DNA of 64,000 nt from Leptidea sinapis (lineage: Eukaryota > Arthropoda > Insecta > Lepidoptera > Pieridae). How positions within the stretch are numbered: the stretch's first letter is position 1; every line of letters starts with the position of its first letter. The position numbers and the translations under genes are program-made. The stretch lies in the NCBI RefSeq assembly GCF_905404315.1, contig NC_066286.1, positions 317,501 through 381,500 on the forward strand. Reading direction: 5' to 3'. Below the pieces are notes generated by a model. The model searched no databases. It was not told where the DNA came from and worked only from the letters and a program-made list of their open reading frames with translations. Shown here piece by piece: positions 54,831-64,000 of this stretch.

Positions 54831-55172
54831 ATCTAATGTGCTAACATTTCATTTATGGAATTAAAACATTTATCTATAAACCATGTAAAAATATCCTTCA
54901 CGTCACATTTCTCTTTAGGTCACCCGTTTTTCCTCAATAGAAAACAATGTATTATGTAAGAGCGGTCATAACACAAGGAACGTTAATATTAAAATCCGCA
55001 GCAATTTACATGTAAGTATAATCCGTTATGCTACAAAAGATAGTTTAGAAAGAAGTTATGGACATCGCATACAATTTTAATTACGATTTGTAATTTTTAT
55101 GTAATTGGAACGGAAGAATATTATATAAGAATAATTGGCAACTTTAAACTAAGAATGGGTTTTATATTACAA
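54831..55172. other. No gene recognised
   Basis: AT-rich, no assignable repeat. Confidence 0.5.
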
Positions 55173-55250
55173 GCTGACCTGACAGACACTGTACTGTCAA
55201 TAGAAAAAAAAAATACAATGGAAGTAATCGGGAATGATATAGTTTAACCT
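55173..55250 (+). repeat. Dispersed repeat H, short 5' piece
   Basis: AGCTGACCTGACAGACACTG and TACTGTCAATAG start as in the copies at 38,222 and 57,017; the rest is missing. Confidence 0.6.
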
Positions 55251-55282
55251 CTCACAATATTCTATCTTCGTTTGTGGCCTAC

Positions 55283-55510
55283 TTGAGATAAATATCGTAA
55301 CTATCGTTGACTTTTCTGTCCCAATATGGGAGGACGCTTACCAGCGATAGAAGTTTGTATGGAAAATGCAATTCACGCGTCCCAATATAAGTCAATAAGA
55401 ATGACTTATCGGGTATATTGGCACAGCTTCAGATTATTGACAGCTAATTACAAACAGTAAAAGGTAGTAATTTATCTCTATCTGTAGATACTATATTGGG
55501 AACGGCCGTA
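55283..55510. mobile_element. MITE-F copy 2 (left end lost)
   Basis: ACTTGAGATAAATATCGTAA to TATATTGGGAACGGCCGT; matches 35,061-35,374 except for the left 40 bp and an internal deletion. Confidence 0.8.
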
Positions 55511-56084
55511 AGATAACAAAAATAACCCAATTTTTTTTTTATTGGTTTAGGGGCTTTTATACGTATGTACATGTCAGCTCCATTATAATATAAGCACATT
55601 AAAAGACAAAAGAAAAACAAAATTCTTAACTTAACAAACTAAAAAAAAAGTTAATAAAACCAAAAGCAAGTTATATGTATAGCGTTCAAACAATAAGACT
55701 TATGGATTCAACCAGACCTATGGCATCCTTAGATACAGGGCGGGCTAGTATATTTACAAACCCAATCATATTGTTAAATGAAAACTCGAAGCTATAAATA
55801 CAGTTGATTTGATCAAAACAGTAAAGTTCAAAGGTTTGCAAGCAAGCCCTAGAGAAACTTAAGGTCAAGTAGAGAAAGTTCTAGGTTACAAACCAGTCCT
55901 GGGTTCGATGCTCACCTGTGATCCGACTTCGTGACTGTTTCAATATGTTAATGAATCTTCATTTCCTTTTGAGTCGTTATTGATAGGAAACGAATAGTTT
56001 TAATAGATACAAGTTGCTTCCCGCGACGCTGTCCGCGTAAACGATATAAAGCAGAAAAAATACTATGCCTGCATATAGCCTAAA
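55511..56084. other. No gene recognised
   Basis: Poly(T) at 55,531 and AT-rich sequence; possibly the antisense tail of an old LINE. No coding frame recognised. Confidence 0.4.
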
Positions 56085-56282
56085 AATATGTAAGCTTTTT
56101 AGAAGAGTCACGTTGCTGTCTTATGACTTCAGCACAATCGTGCTAGACTCGTTTAGGTTAATTACCACACTCGCACAGAATACCGGCGTGAAGTGGCGGC
56201 CTAGTGCTAATTTTTTGCGTAGGTTAGTATCGAGGACCGGAGGCCATCCCCTCCCCCTCCACAAAATATGACAGTGGTCCTC
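56085..56282 (+). mobile_element. LINE-A 5' leader fragment
   Basis: TTTTTAGAAGAGTCACGTTG, TTAATTACCACACTCGCACA and GAGGACCGGAGGCCATCCCC match the leader at 18,740-18,960. The element ends right before its endonuclease frame. Confidence 0.85.
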
Positions 56283-56300
56283 AAATAGATTTTAACCCAG

Positions 56301-56550
56301 GAATAATAAGGGTCGAGACGAGCAGGACGTTCAGCCAATGATAATTGATATGCCTTACCCATTAAAATGCAGTGCCGTTCAGGATTCTTGAAAAACGCAA
56401 GAATACTGAGCGGCAATAGAATTGCGCTCGTCACCTTGGGACATAAGATGTTAAGTCTAATTTGCCTAGTAATTCACTAGCTACAGCGCCCATCAGACGG
56501 AAACACAGTAATGTTTACACATTACTGCTTCACGGCAGAAGTAGGCGGAA
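56301..56550 (-). repeat. SINE-R copy l (3' part lost at one end)
   Basis: GAATAATAAGGGTCGAGACG to CACGGCAGAAGTAGGCG; the final 50 bp are missing. Confidence 0.8.
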
Positions 56551-56599
56551 AATAGAAATGCCTGCATATATCGTGAAAGTACTATGTATGTAGGCACGT

Positions 56600-56720
56600 A
56601 AGTGAATTTGTTAGAAACTGTCATAACCATAATGTTAACACCAGGAACAGACATAAACTTTTAATGCTTGCTACTTGGCTAAGTCGAGTTAGTAAGTCTA
56701 TAGTGGGCTTTTACAACAAC
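56600..56720 (+). mobile_element. Jockey-group reverse-transcriptase fragment
   Basis: GTAAGTGAATTTGTTAGAAACTG... reads VRNCHNHNVNTRNRHKL and then WLSRVSKS, the same segment as on the - strand at 49,560-49,660. Confidence 0.7.
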
Positions 56721-56729
56721 ATTCATGAT

Positions 56730-56935
56730 GAAGCCCGATTTCCTTCTAGGTCGTATCGGTTCGGGAAAACAGCAGCTGGTAATTGATTCCACAGAGTGGC
56801 TGTACGAGTCAAGAAATTTCTTGAAAAACGCGTGCTTGTGGAATACCAGACGTCAACGTGATGCGGATGGTATTAAGCAGTTTGATGTAATGTCCGATGG
56901 TGCAATATATAGAAAAGGCACATATACAAGTTAAT
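56730..56935 (-). mobile_element. LINE-A-related C-terminus, antisense
   Basis: The - strand reads FLTRTATLWNQLPAAVFPNR and then YDLEGN, equivalent to FLPRTTKLWNELPCAVFPGRYDMG of LINE-A; upstream codons match with frame changes. A diverged sister family. Confidence 0.75.
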
Positions 56936-57016
56936 CACCAATCGATAGCATGTCTTTCGTCATGGAAGCTACCACAGATCCGTCCCAATTACCTACTAAC
57001 GAACAAGGCAAGTGAA

Positions 57017-58022
57017 GTTCAAAGCTGACCCGTCAGACGCTGTTCTGTCAATATAAAAAAATTATGTACCTTATATATATTCGAGAAAATGTAGTCTAAA
57101 GCCATCGAAAATTAATGATTTTATAATATGTAATTAAAGGCATAAAAGGAATTTATTTACTCAAAAATTGATTCCTTATGAATTCTTTTTGATGTCATTT
57201 CTAATATACTAGATTTTTTTTATACTATTATATATATTATATTAGATTTTTTAATATACTACTACTACCGCTTCGGAAACAAATTGCTCTCTGAGAGAGA
57301 AGATGCGGCGCAATAAACTCTCCCCGTATTCTTTTTTTGCGCTCTTTTCAATAAAAATATACAATATTGTACAGTAATTTCTATCGCTATAAAATAATCA
57401 TAATCTAGTCCCAGGTTGGCCGATCACTTAGATATTCAACTGTGGAGTAATAGGATTTACGACAGAGCCATTTTTTTATAAAACATTTAGATTTATTTAT
57501 AGATAGTGCCTGAACATTGGCTAGGACCTTATTATAAAAGTGTATACATTTACCCTTAAAGCTATTATGTATGTTATGAAGCCTACCAGAATTAGTTTCA
57601 AGCAATCCCTTATTTCTTTATATTATTTTTTTGTAATTACATATAATATAATGCTAATTTTTAAAGTATTAAAATGGATAAAGTATGTTATCCTTAAGAG
57701 CCATTTCTTTAGAACTATATAAGATACACAATTCCACCACCATACATTATTTCTTTATATCTCAAAGGGTGTAGACTGCGTTTTCGTTAAAAGATCCCAG
57801 ACGGCTTATTTTTTTACGACACCTTCAACAAACATCGTAAGTGTAACAAAAAAAAAATATATACAATTACTAAACAAGTTACTAAAACCTTCCTTGAGAA
57901 TCACTGTATCCATTGGTGAAAACAGCACGACAATCGTTGCAATAGTTTTTGTGTTCATCGCGAACAGATAGACAGACAGACGCGGCGAAGGACTTTGTTT
58001 TATAATATGTAGTGATTATTGA
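57017..58022 (+). repeat. Dispersed repeat H split by other elements
   Basis: 57,017-57,128 and 57,735-58,022 match the two halves of 38,222-38,815 (GAACAGATAGACAGACAGAC, TTTTATAATATGTAGTGAT at the end). Between them lie repeat K (57,130-57,340) and an antisense LINE fragment. Confidence 0.75.
57405..57605 (-). mobile_element. LINE reverse-transcriptase C-terminal fragment, antisense
   Basis: The - strand reads LHNIHNSFKGKCIHFYNKVL, then INKSKCFIKKWLCRKSYYST and VEYLSD, the usual end of Jockey-group polymerases (..FYN.LP..V..LPI..FK..VK..L..KAYY...D..N). Confidence 0.7.
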
Positions 58023-58349
58023 CATAATAAATAAATAAACTCTGCTCAAGCTCTAGAAGTTTGTATTGGGCAAGAAAATTAAATAGAATTATAAAGATGA
58101 CTGTAATCTTAAAGCCATTGAGCATTGCGTAAGCAGCCCTCAGTGATGGACAGACATAATATAATAGCTATTATGTATAATGTTGGTGTTGCAATGTTTT
58201 CTTATAATATAGCATGAATAATTTTAATGATACAAAACTTATATTTGTAGCAAATTGGGTTGAACCATTTCATATTATCAACATTAAACTTAACATATTA
58301 TCTACAGGCGTGGTGCAAATACTTTTACTTACTTTACTTACTTTTTGAC

Positions 58350-58622
58350 GACCGTTAGCGATCCTACCTACTAAGCTAGAGGTCCCGGGTTCGAATCCCG
58401 GTAGGTGCAAGCGTTTTATATGATGAATATGGATGTTTGTTTCCTAGTCATGGATGTTTAAATGTATGTATGTATGTTTATGTGAATTTATGTATGTTTA
58501 AGTAAGTATATTGTATTAAATATATCATTGTCTTGTAACCCATAACACAGGCTATATATACTTAACTTGGGGCAAGATAATTTGTGTAAAAAGTGTGTCA
58601 ATATTATTATTATATTATTACT
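58350..58622 (+). mobile_element. tRNA-derived SINE (copy 2)
   Basis: B-box GGTTCGAATCC at 58,388-58,398 within CCCGGGTTCGAATCCCGGTAGG; body as in copy 1 with TATGTATGTATGTTTATG; tail TATTATTATTATATTATTAC. The 5' A-box is degraded. Confidence 0.85.
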
Positions 58623-58929
58623 TTGCATTCAATTGAGTGAGTTTTTAAGGCCTATCATAAAATAGGTTTATGTCTTCACTAATAAGTTTTTTTAAGTAAT
58701 TATGATATGGGGCTTAAAATAATCTTAAATCCTAGAATCTATTGTGCCCCCTGCTTGCCCTGAGAGCACCTGTCCTTTACTCCGTATATCTAAAAAAAAG
58801 CGGCCAAGTGCGAGTCGGACTCGCCCATGAAAGGTGCACAGGTTTGATTCACTGCGACCCATTTTGGCTTAGCGCTTTTTTTTTTTGGTTTATTGCGTTT
58901 AGGCAGCGCATGACAATAGAACAGGTTTA
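58623..58929. other. No gene recognised
   Basis: Includes AAAAAAGCGGCCAAGTGCGAG and TCGGACTCGCCCATGAAAGG, which looks like a repeat end, but no second copy is in the window. Confidence 0.4.
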
Positions 58930-59095
58930 TTATTATAGTTGTCATGTAGACAACTACGTCTTACACTCGCCAGTGACCGACGTCACTTTGTTTTAGTGTG
59001 TGTGCTTTGATGCTAATAGAGGCTAACAGTTCACTGCTACTTTTTCATCGTGTTCATAGCTGTCACTATCTTTTTAGACGTATATATTATCTAAG
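58930..59095. mobile_element. MITE-C copy 6 (partial)
   Basis: TAGACAACTACGTCTTACAC to TCTTTTTAGACGTATATATTATCTAAG. Confidence 0.7.
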
Positions 59096-59321
59096 ATTTA
59101 AGTATATAATTTTTGACTACTGGATTATTCAAAGTATTCTCATACAAATCACCATAAAAATGTTAACAAGAAAATTATTATCTCGTTTAATTCATACACA
59201 TATACTAAATCAATTTTAAAACGTTATATTATAGCACTCACGTGAAATACTTCTACGCGATTTTGTGCATTTAAAATCTATTTGAACTAGTATTGAGGTA
59301 CAGTAGGTTAATTAACGTCAT

Positions 59322-59540
59322 TCAAATCAAAATCAGTTTATTCACGTAGGTCACGGAAATGACACTTATGAATGTCAAAAAAAAATTCCTATTGAATGTA
59401 CCGCTACTTAGTAAAGGGTTGAGCTCATGAGAAGAAGTAGCAAAAAACTCATTGCCACTCTTTTATATCAAGATTTACATTTTCATCGTTTTACAAATTA
59501 TTTCAATTATAATATAAAATGTAAAATGATGCAACGAACA
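59322..59540 (+). repeat. Dispersed repeat G, longest copy
   Basis: ATCAAAATCAGTTTATTCAC, CGGAAATGACACTTATGAAT, GAGAAGAAGTAGCAAAAAAC, CATTGCCACTCTTTTATATC. Confidence 0.7.
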
Positions 59541-60217
59541 TACTCAATCTTCACATAGTAAATGCCCTACACGAGTAAGTCAAAAAAGTAAATGTAGATT
59601 AATACAAAAGTTATTGAGTACAGTAAGTAGCTGCATCATCCACATACACCATAAATAAATAAAGGTATTCTGTGAGCATTTTATTTTATTTGGAAGCTAA
59701 CTATAATAAATAATGAATCTTTCATAGAAACTAAATTAAAATTATTATGGCACCATTTTTCAATCATATTCGCAATATTATTCATGACACTTCAAATACT
59801 TTGAAATGACATGTAATTTTATCAAATGTATGCACTTATTCTTAAATATTGCAAGACGTTAAATACTTTCGTACACAAAGCTACTTTGACGTGATTACGT
59901 AAGACGCATATTGCTATTGCAATTTCACAATTTGTATCGTCAACTAATAAATACGAGTGTATATTTTAAATGTCACTCACTCACTATGATGAATACTATT
60001 TGGTGGCTTTTTAAGCATCGTTATCTCTAACTTTTATGCTGACACGTAATTTAAGTAATTCTGGTAGCTATACGATACGTGACTATGTATTTTTGTTAAC
60101 AAAGCTACTTAGAAGCGTTTACGTAAGGTGTGTAAGATTGCAGTTTATTTTGTTACATTTATCTATGTCTTATTCGATATAAGCTCATGATGACAGAGAC
60201 GTTTGGAGAGCTTTTTT
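59541..60217. other. No gene recognised
   Basis: AT-rich, no assignable repeat. Confidence 0.5.
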
Positions 60218-60502
60218 TGTTATGGAATAGGAGGAGAAACGAGCGTACGGGTCACCTGTTGTTAAGTGATCACCGCCGCCCACAATCTCTTGCAATACCA
60301 GAAGAATCACAGGAGCGTTGCTGGCCTTTAAGGACCTTTTTTTGAAGGTACCCATGTCCCGGAAACACCGCACAAGGAAGTTCATTCCACAGCTTTGTAG
60401 TACGTGGAAGAAAGCTCCTTGGAAACCGCACTGTGGAGGACCGCCACACATTCAGATGATGGGGATGATATCCTAACTTGTGGCGTGTCGTGCGAAGGTG
60501 CT
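60218..60502 (-). mobile_element. LINE-A 3' fragment (antisense copy)
   Basis: Reverse complement of the family tail: TTATGGAATAGGAGGAGAAA, GTGATCACCGCCGCCCACAA, AGGTACCCATGTCCCGG, then FLPRTTKLW codons to about 60,500. Confidence 0.9.
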
Positions 60503-60883
60503 TTCTTTAAATATAATCCAATATATAATACTGAATACGACATACTTGAAATTCATATTCTTGAAGACTCGTAGTCTTTTATAATAATACTAGCTTTTAA
60601 CTGTGACTTCGTCCTCGTTTTGTTTTTATCTTTATGATACTTTTCAAATAATACACATACAAACTGCTCTTTCCGCTGCTGGCAGCGCTCTTCTATGACG
60701 TAGTGTATATCCCTTGTCATTGGGGACAGTCTCATTAATAGTATTTCCCTGTGAAATTTAATCTATATATATGATATCTGCATAACAATGTATGTTGGAG
60801 GTGTCCAACATGTGACGACAGCACAGGTGATGCCTTACACACGGGCCATGTAGGTTTCTCTCGAGAAATCATCGAAAATTGAG
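60503..60883. other. No gene recognised
   Basis: The 60-codon - strand frame is not recognisable. Confidence 0.45.
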
Positions 60884-60958
60884 AAATAAAATGTGTATTA
60901 AATTAAATTTTTATTAAGGTAATTTATACATTTTTAGTTTTGAAATCGGTTTTTTAAA
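60884..60958. mobile_element. MITE-E, single end
   Basis: GTGTATTAAATTAAATTTTTATTAAGG and AGTTTTGAAATCGGTTTTTT match the right end of the MITE at 14,346-14,730. Confidence 0.7.
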
Positions 60959-61219
60959 CGTAGTTTTTTTTATTAATATCATATTTTTTTCCCTATTATT
61001 TTCCTACGTACGCGTACGCGCTTATATTTCACGTTAAAGCCATAAGCCTACAAGTGAATCGCCTGCTGCACTAAATAACAAATAACTTAAGGACTGTTTA
61101 TTGCGGTTGGTAAGTACCGTACTTTGCTGATTCAAATTCACAAAGCTCAAATTAAATATTAGTCGCCAGCACATCTTTGGGTCAAGGCAGGCAAGTTTTC
61201 TTTCTCTTCTGATACTTAC

Positions 61220-61322
61220 GCGCATTTTATAATGACCGTCGCGATGTATTTTGAGGCCGTTTTCATAGATAAATGCGTCATAAGATTTATAACCGCACGC
61301 CTTGAGTTTGCTAGTATATGAC
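61220..61322 (-). other. Possible orphan exon (103 bp)
   Basis: On the - strand, GAGCTTTAG|GTCATATACT...ATGCGC|GTAAGTATC has a good acceptor and donor. One frame reads SKLKACGYKSYDAFIYENGL, another ILANSRRAVINLMTHLSMKT. I cannot assign a family. It may belong to a gene beyond the window or to a mobile element. Confidence 0.3.
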
Positions 61323-61414
61323 CTAAAGCTCAATACTAAATACATCATTATGAGTGACTTTTTTTTAACTTTCAAAAGTATTAACTTATGTTAACCTACA
61401 AAAAATATTTAAAA

Positions 61415-61640
61415 CTAACTGACCCGACAGACGTTGTTCTGTACATAATAAATAAAATACTGTTTTTTATGAATTTGTCAATAATATTTCATAACATTAA
61501 GAATTATTTCATAAAATATGCTCCCTGTTGTAATAATGAAATTGTTTCACAGCAAAACTGTCAATATAATTCTCTCATAGAAAATATATCCATACAAAAC
61601 AAATATTGGAAATAGAAATAATTGTGGGTCCCAAATCTAA
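61415..61640 (+). repeat. Dispersed repeat H, copy like 3,928
   Basis: AACTGACCCGACAGACGTTG, TATGAATTTGTCAATAATAT, AATGAAATTGTTTCACAGCA, CAAAACAAATATTGGAAATA. Confidence 0.8.
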
Positions 61641-62144
61641 ATAAAAACTATCCTTTCTCTATAGTTGGACTAAACTGCACTTCATGAAGTAATCAAAATT
61701 AAAATCTGTTAATTAGTTGAGAAGAAACAAACATCTGGACACTGGATTTATATATTTTATAAGATGAACGGAAATTATACACGCTTATTAAACAATAAAT
61801 ATTTAGAACAACAACTATTTTTATGTGTACACTAATGTAGATATTAAAATACCATTATCTTTAATTAATATAATTATTGCAATGTAACGGTTGAATTGCG
61901 AACAATAACTCACCCAGATTAACCCTTTAGGGGTTTTCTTGGTATTAAAAAATTGTGGTGTTCATTGTATAACTTTGATTGTATGCTTTGTTTTGAACAA
62001 TAAATGAAAAAAAAGCAGGTGGTACTCCGGTCCTGGGAATATCTCTCATGCTTTGTTTTTGCATTGATGAAGAGACGAAAGGAACTAAATTTATTACTAG
62101 ACTGTAGATGGTTTCATATTTAAAGCCTATGCTTTTACCTATAG
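61641..62144. other. No gene recognised
   Basis: AT-rich. AACAATAAATGAAAAAAAAG near 62,000 may be an old LINE tail. Confidence 0.45.
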
Positions 62145-62245
62145 AAATTTCGAAGTGAAAACTTCGTTGAGCACTTTTCTGCGGATGGGTATAAAATGTT
62201 AAACTCGCGTCATGAAACTTGTCCGGATTGAAAATTCGTAAGACT
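62145..62245 (-). repeat. Dispersed repeat L, copy 2
   Basis: AAGTGAAAACTTCGTTGAGC, TATAAAATGTTAAACTCGCG, GAAAATTCGTAAGACTA: reverse complement of 41,365-41,480. Confidence 0.7.
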
Positions 62246-62280
62246 ATTTATATACAGTTCTTGGTACCAGGCGATCATAG

Positions 62281-63507
62281 TTTTTTTTTTTTTGTAGAAT
62301 ATTTATTTAAAATACAATATAGTTATAGCTTACAATATAATAACACACACTTAAACTTTAGGAAGCTTATCTGTGTGTGAAGCCGCTTAGAATTAAATTA
62401 CATAATATTTAAAAAGAAAACAACAATTACTTTCAATTAATACAGTTATTACAAGATGTTAAATTACAATTTTAAACAAAGTAGTATAGAAATCAATAAA
62501 ATGCAAAACAAAAAATAATTATCAACTAAATGTTAGTAATTACAAATTAGTTGTCTACTTAGCTTACCGCAGATACAATTATATTAATGAAGGATTTTGT
62601 AAAAAGTACTTTTTTAACGATGACTTATATTTATTTTTATTTATATATAATTTTTGAATCTCTAAGGGAGTCTGGTTTAAGTATAGAGGAATGACGTAGT
62701 TGTTTGCTCTGGTGCCATATATATTTGTAGATTTAGGTAATTTAAATGACATGTTTGTTCCTGTAAATTGTCTTAGATGAGGCAGTCTTTGAATTTCTCG
62801 AAGGAATTTAGATTCATTTATATCTGACAATATACGGAATTTCACTTTATCAAAGACATTTATAACCTTGCAATGTTTAAATAGTGCAAGATCCGTATTT
62901 TCTTTGTGTTTATAAAAATAATTTGGAACGATAGTTTTAAGAATTCTTTTTTGTAATTTGTATATATCCTCTAAATATGACTTGTACGTCCTTCCGTAAC
63001 TGCTTAGTCCGTAGTTTATAACGGAATCCGCCAGAGCCATATATAATAATCTTAGGGAACTATAAGGTAACTTATATTTTAAATATGCAAGTTCACAAAG
63101 CACCGTTCTCAATTTAGCACAAACATGGTTTTTATGAGGTCCCCAATTGAGTCTATTATCAATCACAAGCCCAAGGTATGAGTATTCTTGTACATTTTCT
63201 ATTTTAATACAACCACACGTCTGTATTGGATTGTGGAAACAACGGTGGTGGTGGACGATAATAGCGGGTTCATTTTGTGTTTTATGATGAGACGAATGTA
63301 CATACATAAGTTTAGTTTTGTCAATATTAATAACTAATCCGACATCATGAGCCCACATACACATATTATTGAAATCTGATTGCATATCATGTTCTGCTAA
63401 TTTAAGGTTTTTGTTTGCAACAACCAAACAAGTGTCATCTGCAAAATGGTACACTGAGGCTTTTGTGATAACACCACACATATCATTTACATATAGTAAG
63501 TATTCTA
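62281..63507 (-). mobile_element. 5'-truncated LINE with poly(A) tail
   Basis: Poly(T) at 62,281-62,293 marks the 3' end on the - strand, followed by a 280-bp 3' UTR and the polymerase C-terminal half. The 5' end is truncated just before LLYVNDMCGV (about 63,507). No clear target duplication seen. Confidence 0.88.
62579..63481 (-). pseudogene. Reverse-transcriptase C-terminal half, 300 open codons
   Basis: After MCGVITKASVYH comes the catalytic box FADDTCLVV, then INIDKTKLMYVH, YSYLGLVIDNRLNW (YLGxxID, motif E region), LRLLYMALADSVINYGLSSY (thumb), and a Lys-rich end KSSLKKYFLQNPSLI before the stop. The frame is intact for its whole length, so this insertion is the youngest-looking polymerase in the window. 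Without fingers, endonuclease or ORF1 it cannot move. CR1-like by the FADD and YLGxxID spacing. Confidence 0.88.
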
Positions 63508-64000
63508 AGTTGAAGAAGAGATTGTCTTATGTATGACACGAGTATACCTTAATATATTTTGACGTTATTTACACGACGTAACCAGATAGAGATACCAGGA
63601 GAACATACATATGGTAGCGATGAAGTTAAAACTTCATTAACGGCGTTGAGTACTTTTTCTTTTTAAACCTGAAATATTCATTGATTTTGTCGAGTCATTA
63701 CAAAATATAACAATCTTTAATGCCTATCAGTCTTTCATACTTACACCCTTTTGATATATACTTATTCTCACACACAGCTGCAGTACTGCGTAGTTCCGTA
63801 CAAAAAATCAGTACCTAGTAATGACACAAAATCTTCAGGTCAATTTTATTGAACTCAACTTTTTATGCTAACTGTACTGCAGTAATGATATTTTAGATTC
63901 ATTCCTCTATTGATAAAGCTTATAGTAAGACACAAACCAAAAATCCGTTGCAATACAGACAAAAATAGATAATACTGAATAATAAATAAAGTCGACATTG
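63508..64000. other. Window end, no gene recognised
   Basis: A short repeat L piece near 63,610-63,660 (GAAGTTAAAACTTCATTAAC, GGCGTTGAGTACTTTTT) and AT-rich sequence. Confidence 0.45.

Noticed and set aside
1..64000. CRISPR arrays, bacterial operons, riboswitches or endogenous virus genes
   Set aside because: None seen; all repeats are eukaryotic transposon types and the coding genes have GT-AG introns.

Overview
The window is animal nuclear DNA, almost certainly from a moth or butterfly. It is AT-rich, its genes are split by GT-AG introns, and its dispersed repeats look like lepidopteran families: CR1/Jockey-group LINEs, short Helitrons whose 3' end carries GGTCAGCTAG before a T, and tRNA-derived SINEs. 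No bacterial operon, CRISPR array or recognisable viral gene was seen.

Two host genes are supported. (1) On the + strand at 12,697-27,563, nine coding exons with GT-AG borders and matching phases encode a 491-residue sugar transporter of the major facilitator superfamily (SLC2 / insect trehalose-transporter type). It keeps the GRK, E-x6-RG, ESP and PETKG signatures but has lost the QLS signature in TM7. (2) On the - strand at 30,999-37,037 lies a zona pellucida (ZP) domain membrane protein: a signal-peptide exon, a middle exon, and a large last exon with a Pro/Gln/Ser/Tyr-rich stalk, the ZP domain, a furin-type site and a C-terminal membrane segment. The link from its signal exon to the middle exon is not settled.

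Most of the rest is transposable elements in several layers. 1-2.6 kb: a dead LINE interrupted by a hAT-like MITE. 3.0-3.4 kb: a P-element-like MITE with the start of a THAP finger. 4.5-10.2 kb: a nearly complete 5.66-kb Jockey-type LINE on the - strand with a perfect 12-bp target duplication. 10.2-12.1 kb: LINE tails and a Helitron replicase remnant. 12.7-27.6 kb: transporter exons separated by introns holding two Helitrons (one with a nested LINE), LINEs in both orientations, a SINE-like repeat and a long-TIR MITE. 27.8-28.8 kb: a two-exon THAP remnant.

34.5-64 kb is a graveyard of MITEs (called B, C, D, E and F here), a roughly 310-bp SINE-like repeat (SINE-R, about a dozen pieces), tRNA-derived SINEs, LINE fragments, a PIF/Harbinger transposase exon, and a 5'-truncated LINE with a 300-codon open reverse-transcriptase frame at 62.3-63.5 kb. 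Family letters (LINE-A, SINE-R, MITE-B, repeat G and so on) are local labels, not database names.
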